Made by a program: the position numbers and the translations under genes. A DNA stretch of 64,000 bases, taken from positions 62,001-126,000 of the forward strand of contig JACKQC010000016.1 of the NCBI GenBank assembly GCA_024233085.1. Reading direction: 5' to 3'. This document shows positions 25,171 to 34,856 of this stretch, one piece after another. How positions within the stretch are numbered: position 1 is the first letter of the stretch; the number at the start of each line of letters is the position of its first letter. The notes beneath the pieces were generated by a model that saw only the letters and a list, made by a program, of their open reading frames with translations, was not told where the DNA came from and searched no databases. The stretch is from Akkermansiaceae bacterium. GTDB lineage: Bacteria; Verrucomicrobiota; Verrucomicrobiia; Verrucomicrobiales; DEV007.

Positions 25171-27792
25171 TCAGTTGCCGGTGTAGGTCACCCAGACCGG
25201 CGAGGACCAGGCCATGTTTCCGTCCTCCTGCTCGACACGAATGTAATATCGGTTTTCGCCTTTCTCGGGAGACTCGTCGGTGAAGGTTTTCTCCAGGACT
25301 GTGCCGTCGCCGGGGAATACCCGGTAATCGTTCTCGTTGCGAATCAGCGTGACGCGCTTGATGGGCGCGGTGCCGTCGACGCGGATCGCGACCGCCGGCT
25401 TTTCGGCGGTGTCGAAGATGGAGCCGAGCAGGCGTCCGTTGCAGGTGAACTCGAGGTAGATCTTGTCCGTGGCCGCCATGGAGCGCCGGGCGTTGAAGGC
25501 CTCGATGATGGACTCGCGGGTGTAGTCGCCTTTCACATAGACGCCGCCGTAGGAAACATGCTGGGAAATGTGGTCGGAACTCGCGAAGACGCCGAGCTTG
25601 TGGCCGAGGGCGAGCGCGTTCTGGTAAACGCCGGCGTTGTGCTTGCCGAAATCCGAAATCACCGAGGGCGGATCGGGCGATTGCGCGCCGCTGTCGGCGG
25701 TGTATTTCTCGTTGGGACGAAGGCCCGCGGTCGGCTGCGGGGCGCCGAGGCCCTCGTAGCTGACGCGGGCGCCCTGGTAGATTTCGACGAGGTTTTCGTT
25801 CGTGTTGTCAATGCCATCCTCGCCGTAGGCGCCCCAATCGGTGCCCATGCCGGTGGCGCCGGTGTGGCTGACGATGCCGACCACCTTGCCGGAGGCCTGG
25901 AGGACCCGCCACAACTCTTTCGGGCTGACTTCGTCGAGTCCGGCGGGCAGCGGATAGAGCTTTTGCCAGGGGGAGTTGCGGTAGTTGACGCGTTTGATGT
26001 AAACGATGGGGCCGCCGCGCTCGGCGAAGACGACGTTGCGGTGCCCCCACGGCCAGCGCTGCTCGCGCTCGTAGGTGTACATGGCGTGAAACTGGCCGGG
26101 GGCGTAAAACACGTCGGCCATGCGCTGGTTGTGCCACCATTCGTAGGGGTCGTAAATTTTCACGATGTCGGTGTGGTCCGAGGTGCCGAGGAAATCGAGC
26201 TTCGCCATGTCCCAGGCGTACCGGAAGTTCTCGTTGATGCAGCCGTCGAAACCGGTGCGGCAGTTGGAGACGTCGGTGTGCCGATGCACGTCACCCCAGT
26301 AGAGCCCGTATTTCACGCCGTCGTGGGTCCAGAAATGGCGGTCGTCGGCGGGCCGCTCCGGCGTGTTCTGCGAGGGGGAAAAGGGCTCGTCGCCGATCGG
26401 TTTCGACTCGGCCTTGGGCAGGTTTTCGCCCGCGGCGGCGGTGTCCAGTCGCGCCAGGTGGACGCCGGCGTGAAGCGAGGTCTTGTTCGTGCGCTCGTCG
26501 GAGGGCCAGACGATGCCGAGCCCGCCGTCGGGTCCGGCCGGGGCGAAGAACGCGCGGCGATCCTGCCCGAAATGGCTCGGTGACAGCCGCGCGGGAGCGC
26601 TCCAGGAACCCGTCTCGGCCTCGTGCCGGGTCACGGCGATTTCCCAGAAAAGGCGGTCGTAGTATCGGTAGGCAATCCACGGGTTCCCCGAGGCGTCGAG
26701 GCCGATGGTGGGGAGATTCACGGAGGCGACGGCGTTCCTCGGACGTCCGGCGGCGCCGAGCGGAATCTCGGTGAAGGCGTCGCTCCCGATGTCGTAGCGG
26801 CCGAAGAGGATCTCCTTCTGCGCGTTGAGGCCCTTGTCGTTGTCGTGGCCGCGGACGTCGAGTCCCCAGCGCGGGCGTCCGCGCTCGGCGGCGATCCAGA
26901 GGGATTTCCCGTCGGCCGAAGCCGCGATGGCGGCGCGCGCCTCGTAGCGCGGCGTGTGGGCGATCGGTTTCGTTTCGACGGCGCCGTCGAGGCCGACCCG
27001 GGCGAGATAAAGATTGAATTCGTTGCCGCGCGAGCTGTCATACACGATCCAGGCCCCGTCCGCGGCGTCAAAGGCGACGCGGGGCTCCCAATCGCCGCCT
27101 TTCTCGGTGGTCACGGCGATTTCTTTCGACCATTCGCCGGCTTTCGGGTCGAAATACCGCGTGAAAATGTCGCCCTCCCCGGCGCGCATCGACTGCCACA
27201 CGACCCAGACGCGACCGGCGGCGTCGGTGCCGGCGTCGGCGAACGTGTCCGAGCCGGAGGACCGCGACAGGATCGTCGCCTCGCCGGGTTTACCATCGGA
27301 CAGGGACCGGGCGTGGAGGTTCACGACATTGTCGTCACCCGTCTGTCCCCAGAAGCACCAGACGGCGCCCGCGCCATCGACGGCGACAGCCGGTTGGTGA
27401 ATCACGCCCGGCTCGCTGATCGAAGTGCCGGGGTCGATCGTTCCGTCGGCGAACTTCCCGAGGCGCAGGACATCCGCCTCGGAGGTGTCGGCGCTCCCGG
27501 AATGCTCGATGTAACCAAGCCAGATCGCGCCATCCGGCCCTTCGCAGATGTCGGGGAAATCGATCTGTTTGCCGTCGGCCTTGAGCGAGGCGACTTCGCC
27601 GAGCAGGGCGGCGTCGGCGATTTCGACGGGCGGCTGGCCCTTGCGGGCCTTCGCTTTTTTCGCGGCGTCGGCCTGCTTCGTGGCTTTGGCCTTTTGGGGA
27701 GCGGCGGGGTTGCCGTTTTTCTGGTTTTGCTGGGCGACAACGGCGCCGGCGACGAGAGCGACCGCGAGCAGGGGGGCGAGGAGGCGTTTCAT
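25171..27792 (-). CDS. Secreted DUF3604-like PHP/amidohydrolase-fold protein with N-terminal propeller
   Basis: A protein of 873 residues with a signal peptide (MKRLLAPLLAVALVAGAVVA), then a Lys/Ala/Gln-rich linker to about 55. Residues 60-450 look like a propeller of sialidase or NHL type (GPDGAIWLGYIEH, DAAGRVWVVWQS, DASGNPWIAYRYYD). The C-terminal half starts with YWGDVHRHTDVSNC near residue 500 and has TSDHTD, GIVSHTG and ASSDHI. These His/Asp clusters are typical of PHP-like metal-dependent hydrolases gathered as DUF3604. The substrate is unknown; a surface or periplasmic phosphoesterase-type activity is a guess. Convergent with the membrane-protein gene. Confidence 0.8.
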   Translation of the reverse strand: MKRLLAPLLAVALVAGAVVAQQNQKNGNPAAPQKAKATKQADAAKKAKARKGQPPVEIADAALLGEVASLKADGKQIDFPDICEGPDGAIWLGYIEHSGSADTSEADVLRLGKFADGTIDPGTSISEPGVIHQPAVAVDGAGAVWCFWGQTGDDNVVNLHARSLSDGKPGEATILSRSSGSDTFADAGTDAAGRVWVVWQSMRAGEGDIFTRYFDPKAGEWSKEIAVTTEKGGDWEPRVAFDAADGAWIVYDSSRGNEFNLYLARVGLDGAVETKPIAHTPRYEARAAIAASADGKSLWIAAERGRPRWGLDVRGHDNDKGLNAQKEILFGRYDIGSDAFTEIPLGAAGRPRNAVASVNLPTIGLDASGNPWIAYRYYDRLFWEIAVTRHEAETGSWSAPARLSPSHFGQDRRAFFAPAGPDGGLGIVWPSDERTNKTSLHAGVHLARLDTAAAGENLPKAESKPIGDEPFSPSQNTPERPADDRHFWTHDGVKYGLYWGDVHRHTDVSNCRTGFDGCINENFRYAWDMAKLDFLGTSDHTDIVKIYDPYEWWHNQRMADVFYAPGQFHAMYTYEREQRWPWGHRNVVFAERGGPIVYIKRVNYRNSPWQKLYPLPAGLDEVSPKELWRVLQASGKVVGIVSHTGATGMGTDWGAYGEDGIDNTNENLVEIYQGARVSYEGLGAPQPTAGLRPNEKYTADSGAQSPDPPSVISDFGKHNAGVYQNALALGHKLGVFASSDHISQHVSYGGVYVKGDYTRESIIEAFNARRSMAATDKIYLEFTCNGRLLGSIFDTAEKPAVAIRVDGTAPIKRVTLIRNENDYRVFPGDGTVLEKTFTDESPEKGENRYYIRVEQEDGNMAWSSPVWVTYTGN

Positions 27793-27837
27793 GACGCGCT
27801 TTTTTGGCCCGCCGACCGGGTCCGGTCAAGCCCGCGC

Positions 27838-28404
27838 TCAGGCACGAAAGCGTTCCTCGGCCCACGGGTCGGCGGAGTCGCTGTATCCGCGCTTTTCCCA
27901 GTATCCGGGCTCGTCCTCGGCGCGGAGTTCGATGGATTTGATGAATTTCGCGCTTTTCCACGCGTAGAGACGCGGGATCACCACGCGGACGGGGCCGCCG
28001 TGCTTGAGCGGGAGAGCCTCGCCGGCCAGGCGGTCGGCGAGCAGCGCGCCGGGCGCCTCGAGGGCGGCGAGCGGCACATTCGTCGTGTAGCCGTCATAGC
28101 TCGTGAGAAAGGCAAAGCGGGCCTCGGGCCGCGGGCGCGCGAGTCCGAGGATCTCGGAAAACGGCACCCCGCCCCACACGGCGTCGCGCACGCTCCAGGT
28201 GGTGACGCAGTGAAAATCGCCCGCCTCCTCGACGCGCGGCAGGGCGGAAAAGGCGTCCCAGTCGAGGTCGAGCGGATTTTCGACAAGACCGGACACGGCG
28301 AGCCGCCACGTTTCGGTCGGAATCTTCGGATGAATGCCAAGATCGAGGACGGGGAACTTTTCCTTGGCCCAATGCTGGCCGGGCGGCAGGCGATCGTCTG
28401 GCAT
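27838..28404 (-). CDS. Sulfite oxidase-like molybdopterin-binding oxidoreductase
   Basis: A protein of 188 residues covering the oxidoreductase molybdopterin-binding domain. WRLAVSGLVENPLDLDWDAF is the family opening. Cys66 in GDFHCVTTWSV is the molybdenum ligand, and GGPVRVVIPRLYAWKSAKFIKSI closes the domain. It lacks the Tat signal of periplasmic MsrP (YedY) and the dimerisation domain of classical sulfite oxidase, so it belongs to the short cytosolic branch whose substrate is not established. It lies 45 bp from the DUF3604 gene, in the same direction, and may share its transcript. Confidence 0.85.
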   Translation of the reverse strand: MPDDRLPPGQHWAKEKFPVLDLGIHPKIPTETWRLAVSGLVENPLDLDWDAFSALPRVEEAGDFHCVTTWSVRDAVWGGVPFSEILGLARPRPEARFAFLTSYDGYTTNVPLAALEAPGALLADRLAGEALPLKHGGPVRVVIPRLYAWKSAKFIKSIELRAEDEPGYWEKRGYSDSADPWAEERFRA

Positions 28405-28449
28405 GGGCGGGCGGGAAACGGAGAAAACGAAGGCGAAAAATCGCCCGGC

Positions 28450-29421
<972 letters not shown>

Positions 29422-29438
29422 GCGGCGAATCGCTTTTT

Positions 29439-29547
29439 TGACAGGATTGACAGGATTTCTCTTTAAAGGACCGACAGGTTTTTTTGGATTCGGTTTTTTA
29501 GGGCTTATTTAACAAATTAAATCCGAAAAATCCCGTCAATCCTGTCC
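29439..29547. repeat. Long inverted repeat of ACAGGATTG type between the two ATPase genes
   Basis: TGACAGGATTGACAGGATTT (29439-29458) matches the reverse complement of 29528-29547 (AAATCCCGTCAATCCTGTCC) at 18 of 20 positions. The 69-bp spacer is AT-rich with T-runs (about 29480-29486 and 29494-29499) and an inner inverted pair (GGATTCGG / AATCCGAA-like). The arms are themselves two 10-11-bp direct repeats (GACAGGATT). The composition differs sharply from the flanking genes. Structure could attenuate read-through between the ATPase genes, or this could be a MITE-like remnant. Confidence 0.7.
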
Positions 29548-29552
29548 AAAGG

Positions 29553-30536
29553 TCAGTCCGTTTCGTGGCAAAACGGGCATTTTTCGACCCAGTGGCCGGG
29601 GGAGATTTCCACATAGGGCGGGCGGTTGTCGCGGGCGGCGGCGTCGTGCCGCTTTGGCGCGCGGGTGGAAAAGCGGCAGCCGGCGGGCATTTTCTCGAGC
29701 GGCGGGACATTTCCCTCGATGATGGGCAGCTTCGTCTTGCGTTCGCGGTCGAGGCGCGGGATGGAGCGCAGCAGGCCGCGAGTGTAGGCGTGGCGGGGAT
29801 TGGCGAACAGCTCGCCCGCCGGCGCGCGCTCGACGACGCGTCCCGCGTACATGACGACGACCTCGTCGCAGGTTTCGGCGATGACGCCGAGGTCGTGGGT
29901 GATGAGGATGATCGCCATGCCCATCTCGGCCTGGAGATCCTTCATCAGTTTGAGAATCTGCGCCTGCACGGTCACGTCGAGGGCGGTGGTGGGCTCGTCG
30001 GCGATGAGCAGGTCGGGCTTGCAACCCAGGGCGATGGCGATCATGACCCGCTGCCGCATGCCGCCGCTGAGCTGGTGGGGATACTCGGTCACGCGAATCT
30101 CGGGCGCGGGGATGCCGACCTTGCGCAGCACGTCGATCGAGGCGTCCCAGGCCTCCTTTTTCCCCATCTTCTTGTGCAGGCGAAAGACCTCGCTCACCTG
30201 CCGGCCGATGCGGTGGACGGGATTGAGCGCCGTCATTGGCTCCTGGAAAATCATGCCGATCTCGTCGCCGCGCACGTCGTAGAGCGTCTCGGGCGTCGCG
30301 CCGACAAGGTCGCGGTCTTTGAAACGGATGCGGCCGCCCAGGATCTTTCCGGCGGGCTGGGGGAGCAACTGGGTGACGGAGAGCGCGGTGACGCTTTTGC
30401 CGCAGCCGGACTCGCCGACGATGCCGAGGGTCCCGCCTTTCTCGACTTCGAAGGAAACGCCGTCCACGGCGACGAGGCGTCCGTGGTCCTCGGTGTCGAA
30501 CGCGGTGACGAGATCGGTGACTTCGAGCAGGGGCAT
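29553..30536 (-). CDS. Peptide ABC transporter ATP-binding protein (OppD/DppD type)
   Basis: A protein of 327 residues from the ATG at 30536 (MPLLEVTDLVTAFD). A TTG at 30569 in the same frame lies inside repeat copy E and is not preferred. Walker A GESGCGKS (41-48), signature LSGGMRQRVMIAIAL and Walker B LLIADEPTTALD are intact. The C-terminal oligopeptide domain ends CRFSTRAPK...EKCPFCHETD. In E. coli the Yej system has one fused double ATPase (YejF); here the two halves are separate genes. It follows the solute-binding protein gene with a 76-bp gap that contains the palindromic element. Confidence 0.93.
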   Translation of the reverse strand: MPLLEVTDLVTAFDTEDHGRLVAVDGVSFEVEKGGTLGIVGESGCGKSVTALSVTQLLPQPAGKILGGRIRFKDRDLVGATPETLYDVRGDEIGMIFQEPMTALNPVHRIGRQVSEVFRLHKKMGKKEAWDASIDVLRKVGIPAPEIRVTEYPHQLSGGMRQRVMIAIALGCKPDLLIADEPTTALDVTVQAQILKLMKDLQAEMGMAIILITHDLGVIAETCDEVVVMYAGRVVERAPAGELFANPRHAYTRGLLRSIPRLDRERKTKLPIIEGNVPPLEKMPAGCRFSTRAPKRHDAAARDNRPPYVEISPGHWVEKCPFCHETD

Positions 30537-30562
30537 GGGGTCTGTGCGGGAAAATCCGGGCG

Positions 30563-30603
30563 GATTCAACAGGGTACGGTCGGGGACCCAACCCTGTTGG
30601 GTC
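30563..30603. repeat. 41-bp bipartite palindromic element, copy E
   Basis: Left unit GATTCAACAGGGTACGGTC (30563-30581), spacer GGG, right unit GACCCAACCCTGTTGGGTC (30585-30603). It lies inside the transporter operon, 9 bp after the stop of the solute-binding protein gene and 26 bp before the start of the first ATPase gene. A hairpin here would be well placed to lower downstream expression or protect the upstream mRNA. Confidence 0.88.
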
Positions 30604-30612
30604 GGGCGGGAA

Positions 30613-32556
30613 TCACCGGGATTTGAACTGGTCGAAGACCTTCAACTCGGGCGGGAAAGTCTTGCCTTCGCGCCTGGCGGCGAGGGTTTCCTCGCGTTCC
30701 TTGTCGTCGATCCAGGAGAGGAAAAACTGGCCGGGGCTCTCGCTGATGCGGACGTTAAAGTCGTCCGGATAATGGACCCAGCGCCAGTAGGCGACGCGGT
30801 AAAAGGGCATCACGAAACCGGGAATGAAGGCGGCGTCCTCGCGGATGATCTCGTCCATCCGGTGGGCGAGCTGGATCATCTCGGCTTTGTCGGAGGATTT
30901 GCGGTAGCGGTCGATGAGGGCGTCGAGTTCGGGAATGGCGGTGGAGGTGAAGTTGTTGGTCTGGGGCTTGGGCTTGCCGTTTTCGTAGGCGTTGTCGGAA
31001 TGCCAGGATTCCCAATAGCGGGGGTAAAGTTCGGCGAACACGCCAAAGGCGGCGAAGGTGATTTCGTGGTTCTTTTCCTGGGATTGCTTCCAGGCGGCGG
31101 TGGACTCGAGGATTTCGAGCTTGATCTCGAGTCCGGCCTTCCGGGCTTCCTGCTGGAGGATGGCGAGCATGTCCTTGAACTCCTGGTAGCCGGTCGAAAT
31201 CGTGAAGGAGAGGCGCCGCCCTTTGCTGTCGGTCAGGATGCCGTCGGGACCGCGCTTGTCGAAACCCGCCTTGGCGAAGGCGGCGAGCGCGGCGTCGACG
31301 TCGAATTTCCGCGCCTCGAGCGTGGGATGGCTGAACTCGCCGAAGCCGTCGGAGCTGGTGCGCATGCGGACGTAGTCGCCGCGGAAATATTTCTCGAGCA
31401 CGAGATCCCAATTCATGGCGTGCTGGATGCCGACGCGGATGTCGTGGTTGTCGAGGAGGGGCTTGGCCTTGTTGATCCAGAGGCCGTAGGTGGGGCGGGG
31501 ACGGTCGTTGTAGAAGGTGCTCTTGTGAACGTAGCCGTCCCCCACCAGTTCGTGGTCGTCGGGGAGCTTGTTGTAGTTGTAGTCGGCGAGGTTCATGCCG
31601 AAGCCGTCGATGGTTCCCTTCTTGAATTCCTCGAAGGCCTTGGTGGTGTCGCGAATGATGGAGAACTGGATGCGGTCCACGTTGTAACGGTAACGCCAGT
31701 GTTTCTTGTCCTTGGCCCACCAGTCCTGCTGGCGGGTCAGGGCGATGGAGCGGCCCTTCTTGACGTCCTCGTCCCGGACGACGTAGGCGCCGGTGGTCGG
31801 CTGGAAGCGCCACTGATAGCGCATGGGAAAATCCTCGCCGAGTTCCTTGTAGAAGTGGGCGGGCAGGCCGTTGAGTTCGAGCACGCGGGCGTCGATGTCG
31901 GGCTTGGCCTCGGGGACGGCGACGGAGAAGGTCTTGTCGTCGAACCGGGTGATGCTGGTGTACTGGGTGCTATACCAGTTGTTGTACCAGGGCGCCTGGA
32001 TGTACTTCGACTGGTAGAGGAAAAACATGAAGAAGAAGTCGTCGGTCGTCACCGGGACGCCGTCGCTCCACACCGCCTTGGGGTCGAGCCTCACGTAAAC
32101 GGTCTTGTTCGGCAGGTCGACGGCCCACTTTTCGGCGGTGCCGGGAATGAAATCGAAGGCGTTCCCGTGCCGGTGGGCGAGCTGGACGGTCACGTCGTCG
32201 AGCAGGTAGTTGCGGAAGGAACCGTTCGAGTCGGGGCCGACGATGCGCAGGGTGCGCGGGTAGTCGTCGATCCAACTATGGGCGGTGCCGCCTTTTTTCG
32301 CCTTCGGTGAGCCCATCTCGGGGAGGTCGCCGTTGTCGGTCCACGGGAGATCCTTGGGCAGGTCGTCGATGGTTTTGAAAACGTAAAAGTCGGGCCGGGC
32401 GGCGTAGGCTTTTTCCATTTCGGCGGTGACGTCCTGGGGCGGGAAATTCCGGGCGTCGGCGCCGGAATCGCCGGATTTGCCGCAGGCGGCGAGCAGGACG
32501 AGCGCGGCGAGCGCCGCGGTGGCGCGTGGAAGGAGGGAGGGGATCGGGTCTGACAT
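30613..32556 (-). CDS. Peptide ABC transporter substrate-binding lipoprotein (family 5, YejA-like)
   Basis: A protein of 647 residues from the ATG at 32556. A lipoprotein signal ends LVLLAACG with Cys25. The chain has the family 5 solute-binding protein features: PRTLRIVGPDSNGSF, EKWAVDLPNKTVYVRLDPKAVWSDG, PVTTDDFFFMFF and DIRVGIQHAMNWD. Length and the early GTAHSWIDDYPRTLR segment are closest to YejA-type proteins, which bind longer peptides and peptide antibiotics such as microcin C. It lies 8 bp downstream of the YejE-like permease gene, with which it forms an operon. Confidence 0.92.
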   Translation of the reverse strand: MSDPIPSLLPRATAALAALVLLAACGKSGDSGADARNFPPQDVTAEMEKAYAARPDFYVFKTIDDLPKDLPWTDNGDLPEMGSPKAKKGGTAHSWIDDYPRTLRIVGPDSNGSFRNYLLDDVTVQLAHRHGNAFDFIPGTAEKWAVDLPNKTVYVRLDPKAVWSDGVPVTTDDFFFMFFLYQSKYIQAPWYNNWYSTQYTSITRFDDKTFSVAVPEAKPDIDARVLELNGLPAHFYKELGEDFPMRYQWRFQPTTGAYVVRDEDVKKGRSIALTRQQDWWAKDKKHWRYRYNVDRIQFSIIRDTTKAFEEFKKGTIDGFGMNLADYNYNKLPDDHELVGDGYVHKSTFYNDRPRPTYGLWINKAKPLLDNHDIRVGIQHAMNWDLVLEKYFRGDYVRMRTSSDGFGEFSHPTLEARKFDVDAALAAFAKAGFDKRGPDGILTDSKGRRLSFTISTGYQEFKDMLAILQQEARKAGLEIKLEILESTAAWKQSQEKNHEITFAAFGVFAELYPRYWESWHSDNAYENGKPKPQTNNFTSTAIPELDALIDRYRKSSDKAEMIQLAHRMDEIIREDAAFIPGFVMPFYRVAYWRWVHYPDDFNVRISESPGQFFLSWIDDKEREETLAARREGKTFPPELKVFDQFKSR

Positions 32557-32564
32557 GACGGGTC

Positions 32565-33623
32565 TTAGCGGTAGGTGGTGAATTTTTTCGGGTCGAAAGC
32601 CTCGCGGATCGCCTCGCCGACGAAGGTGACCAGCGAGAGGATGACGACCATGGCGGCGAAGGTGGAGAGGGTGATCCAGGGGGCTTCGCGGAGGTTTTCG
32701 TTGCCCTGCTTGAGCAGCTCGCCCCAGCTCGGGGTCGGCGCGGGCAGGCCGAAGCCGAGGAAATCCAGCGAAGTCAGCACGACGATGCCGGAGGCGACGG
32801 TGAAGGGCATGAAGGTGACGACGGTGGAGATGAGATTCGGAAAGATGTGGCGAAAGACGACACGGTTCGGCCCCGCGCCGAGCACGCGGGCGGCGGCGAC
32901 GTAGTCGCGGGCGCGCTCCTTGTAGGTGCCGGTGCGCATGTAGTAGGTCATGCCCATCCACGAGAAAATGGCGACGATGATGAGCAACAGCCAGAAATTC
33001 GGCTGAACGATGGAGGCGACGAGGATGACGACGTAGAGAAAGGGGATGACGGACCAGATTTCGACGAGGCGCTGGCCCAGCAGGTCGAGCAGGCCGCCGA
33101 AATACCCCATGGCGCAGCCCAGCGCGATTCCCATCACGTAGGAGGCCAGCATCAGGAGCAGCGAGAAAAAGATCGCGATGCGGAACCCGTAAAACAGGCG
33201 GGCGAGAATGTCGCGCCCGATGGTGTCGGTGCCGAGAAAATGCCGGCGGGCGATCGAGGGTTTCTCGGGCGGGTAACCCTCCTTCGGGTAGTCGCTCTCG
33301 TAGGCGTCGTAGGGCACGAGCGGCATGAGGACGAAGTTGCCGGAGTCTTTTTCGGCGCGGAATTTTTCGCGCAACTCGCGGTAGTCGGTCTCGTAGGTGT
33401 AGCCGAGCCCGAAATCCGTGCCGGGGTGGAAGGCGGTATAAGTGGGGAAGTAGAGTTTCCCCTCGTGGCGCACGATCAGCGCCCGCTTCTGCACCAGGAC
33501 CTCGGCGAAGATCGCCAGGAGGATCAGCGCGCACATCGCCAGGAAGGACCAGTAGCCGCGCTTGATCTCGCGGAAGCGCCGCAGTTGCTTGCGGGTCTGG
33601 GGATTGAACTGGAAGCGGAACAC
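32565..33623 (-). CDS. yejE: Peptide ABC transporter permease, YejE-like
   Basis: A protein of 352 residues. The N-terminus RRFREIKRGYWSFLAMCALILL, one helix, then an extracytoplasmic insert of about 90 residues (residues 50-140, LYFPTYTAFHPGTDFG) are particular to the YejE subgroup. After that come GTDTIGRDILARLFYGFRIAI, five more helices, the EAA loop (ARVLGAGPNRVVFRHIFPNL) that contacts the ATPase, and the YejE-like ending GEAIREAFDPKKFTTYR. It pairs with the YejB-like permease encoded 42 bp upstream. Confidence 0.93.
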   Translation of the reverse strand: MFRFQFNPQTRKQLRRFREIKRGYWSFLAMCALILLAIFAEVLVQKRALIVRHEGKLYFPTYTAFHPGTDFGLGYTYETDYRELREKFRAEKDSGNFVLMPLVPYDAYESDYPKEGYPPEKPSIARRHFLGTDTIGRDILARLFYGFRIAIFFSLLLMLASYVMGIALGCAMGYFGGLLDLLGQRLVEIWSVIPFLYVVILVASIVQPNFWLLLIIVAIFSWMGMTYYMRTGTYKERARDYVAAARVLGAGPNRVVFRHIFPNLISTVVTFMPFTVASGIVVLTSLDFLGFGLPAPTPSWGELLKQGNENLREAPWITLSTFAAMVVILSLVTFVGEAIREAFDPKKFTTYR

Positions 33624-33665
33624 AGGGGGAAAAACGGGGATGAAAAAGCCGGGCCGGGCGGGCGG

Positions 33666-34676
33666 TCACTTGAACTGGACGCGCGGATCGACGAGGGCGA
33701 CGAGGATGTCGGACAGGATGTTGCCCAGCATGAGCAGAAAGGCGGCGATGGTCATGATGGCCATGACGGAGAGATAATCGCGGTCGAGCAGCGACTTGTA
33801 GCCGAAAAGGCCGATGCCGTTGATGTCGAAGATGTACTCGACGAGGAAGGAGCCGGTGAGGAAGACCGAGGTGATGCCGCCGAAGCTGGTGGCGATGGGA
33901 ATGAGCGAGTTGCGGATCGCGTGGCGAAAGACGGCGGCGCGGAAGCTGAGGCCCTTGGCGATGGCGGTGCGGACGAAGTCGGAGGCGAGGTTGTCGAGCA
34001 GGTGGTTCTTCATCAGCATCGTCAGGAAGGCGAAGCTGCCGATCATGTAGCAGATCAGGGGCAGGACGGAGTGCATGAAGATGTCCTTCGCCTTTTCCGC
34101 GAAGGTCAGGTATTCGAAGTCGTCGCTGACGAAGCCGCCGGTCGGGAACCACTCGAGCGGCGGGTAGGCGAAGCCGATGAGCAGGACGAGTCCGAGGGCG
34201 AAGCCCGGAATGGCGTAGCCGAAAAAGACGACGATCGAGGTCCCGGTGTCGAGGTAGGTGCGATGGCGCAGGGCCTTGACCACGCCGAGCGGCACGCAGA
34301 TGGCGTACATGAGAAAAAACGTGACCAGACCGTAGTAGGTCGAGACGGGCAGGCGCTCGAGGATGAGGTCCACGACCGGCTCGTTGTAGCGGGTGGAGAC
34401 GCCGAAGTCCCCTCGGCAGACGCGGCCCAGCCACTGCACGTAGGCGACGGGGAAGGGCTTGTCGAAGCCGAACTGGGCCTTGATCTGGTTGATCTGCTCC
34501 TCCGACAGAGGCTGGCTCTGGCGGTTGCCGCCCTGCATGCTGACCTGGCTGGCCTCGGCGAGCATGCGTTCCACCGGACCGCCGGGCAGGATGCGGGTGA
34601 GGAAAAAGACGATCAGCGTCGCGCCGAGCAGGGTCGGGAAAATCAGCAGGAATCGGCGGATAAAATACTGCCTCAT
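33666..34676 (-). CDS. yejB: Peptide ABC transporter permease, YejB-like
   Basis: A protein of 336 residues. The opening MRQYFIRRFLLIFPTLLGA and ILPGGPVERMLAEA are the usual start of OppB/YejB permeases. Six helices and the EAA loop (RTAIAKGLSFRAAVFRHAIRNSL) follow. A GNRQSQPLSEEQINQIKAQFGFDKP segment is the extracytoplasmic loop after helix 1. It is the first gene of the transporter operon YejB, YejE, binding protein, ATPase 1, ATPase 2. The set is complete, so uptake of oligopeptides or peptide-like antibiotics is the expected function. Confidence 0.93.
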   Translation of the reverse strand: MRQYFIRRFLLIFPTLLGATLIVFFLTRILPGGPVERMLAEASQVSMQGGNRQSQPLSEEQINQIKAQFGFDKPFPVAYVQWLGRVCRGDFGVSTRYNEPVVDLILERLPVSTYYGLVTFFLMYAICVPLGVVKALRHRTYLDTGTSIVVFFGYAIPGFALGLVLLIGFAYPPLEWFPTGGFVSDDFEYLTFAEKAKDIFMHSVLPLICYMIGSFAFLTMLMKNHLLDNLASDFVRTAIAKGLSFRAAVFRHAIRNSLIPIATSFGGITSVFLTGSFLVEYIFDINGIGLFGYKSLLDRDYLSVMAIMTIAAFLLMLGNILSDILVALVDPRVQFK

Positions 34677-34815
34677 GCGATGGAGGAACGCGGCGGCGGA
34701 AACGGGTGACGAAAGGGGGCGGAAAGCGCCAATTTCCGCCGTTTCGCGCCGCGCATCAACCTCCGATTTCGCGTCTCAAGCGGGCGAAAACGGGGGAATG
34801 GCGAAGGTCGGGCCT

Positions 34816-34843
34816 GAAAGGAGACCTTTCGGTGGCGCCACCG
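34816..34843. repeat. Adjacent hairpin and 14-bp palindrome downstream of the isomerase gene
   Basis: GAAAGG-AGA-CCTTTC (34816-34830) is followed directly by the perfect palindrome CGGTGGCGCCACCG (34830-34843), 14 bp from the stop codon of the minus-strand gene at 34857. These could end its transcript, but no U-run follows. The rest of the 180-bp gap to the yejB start is unremarkable. Confidence 0.4.
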
Positions 34844-34856
34844 CTTTGGGAAGCGC

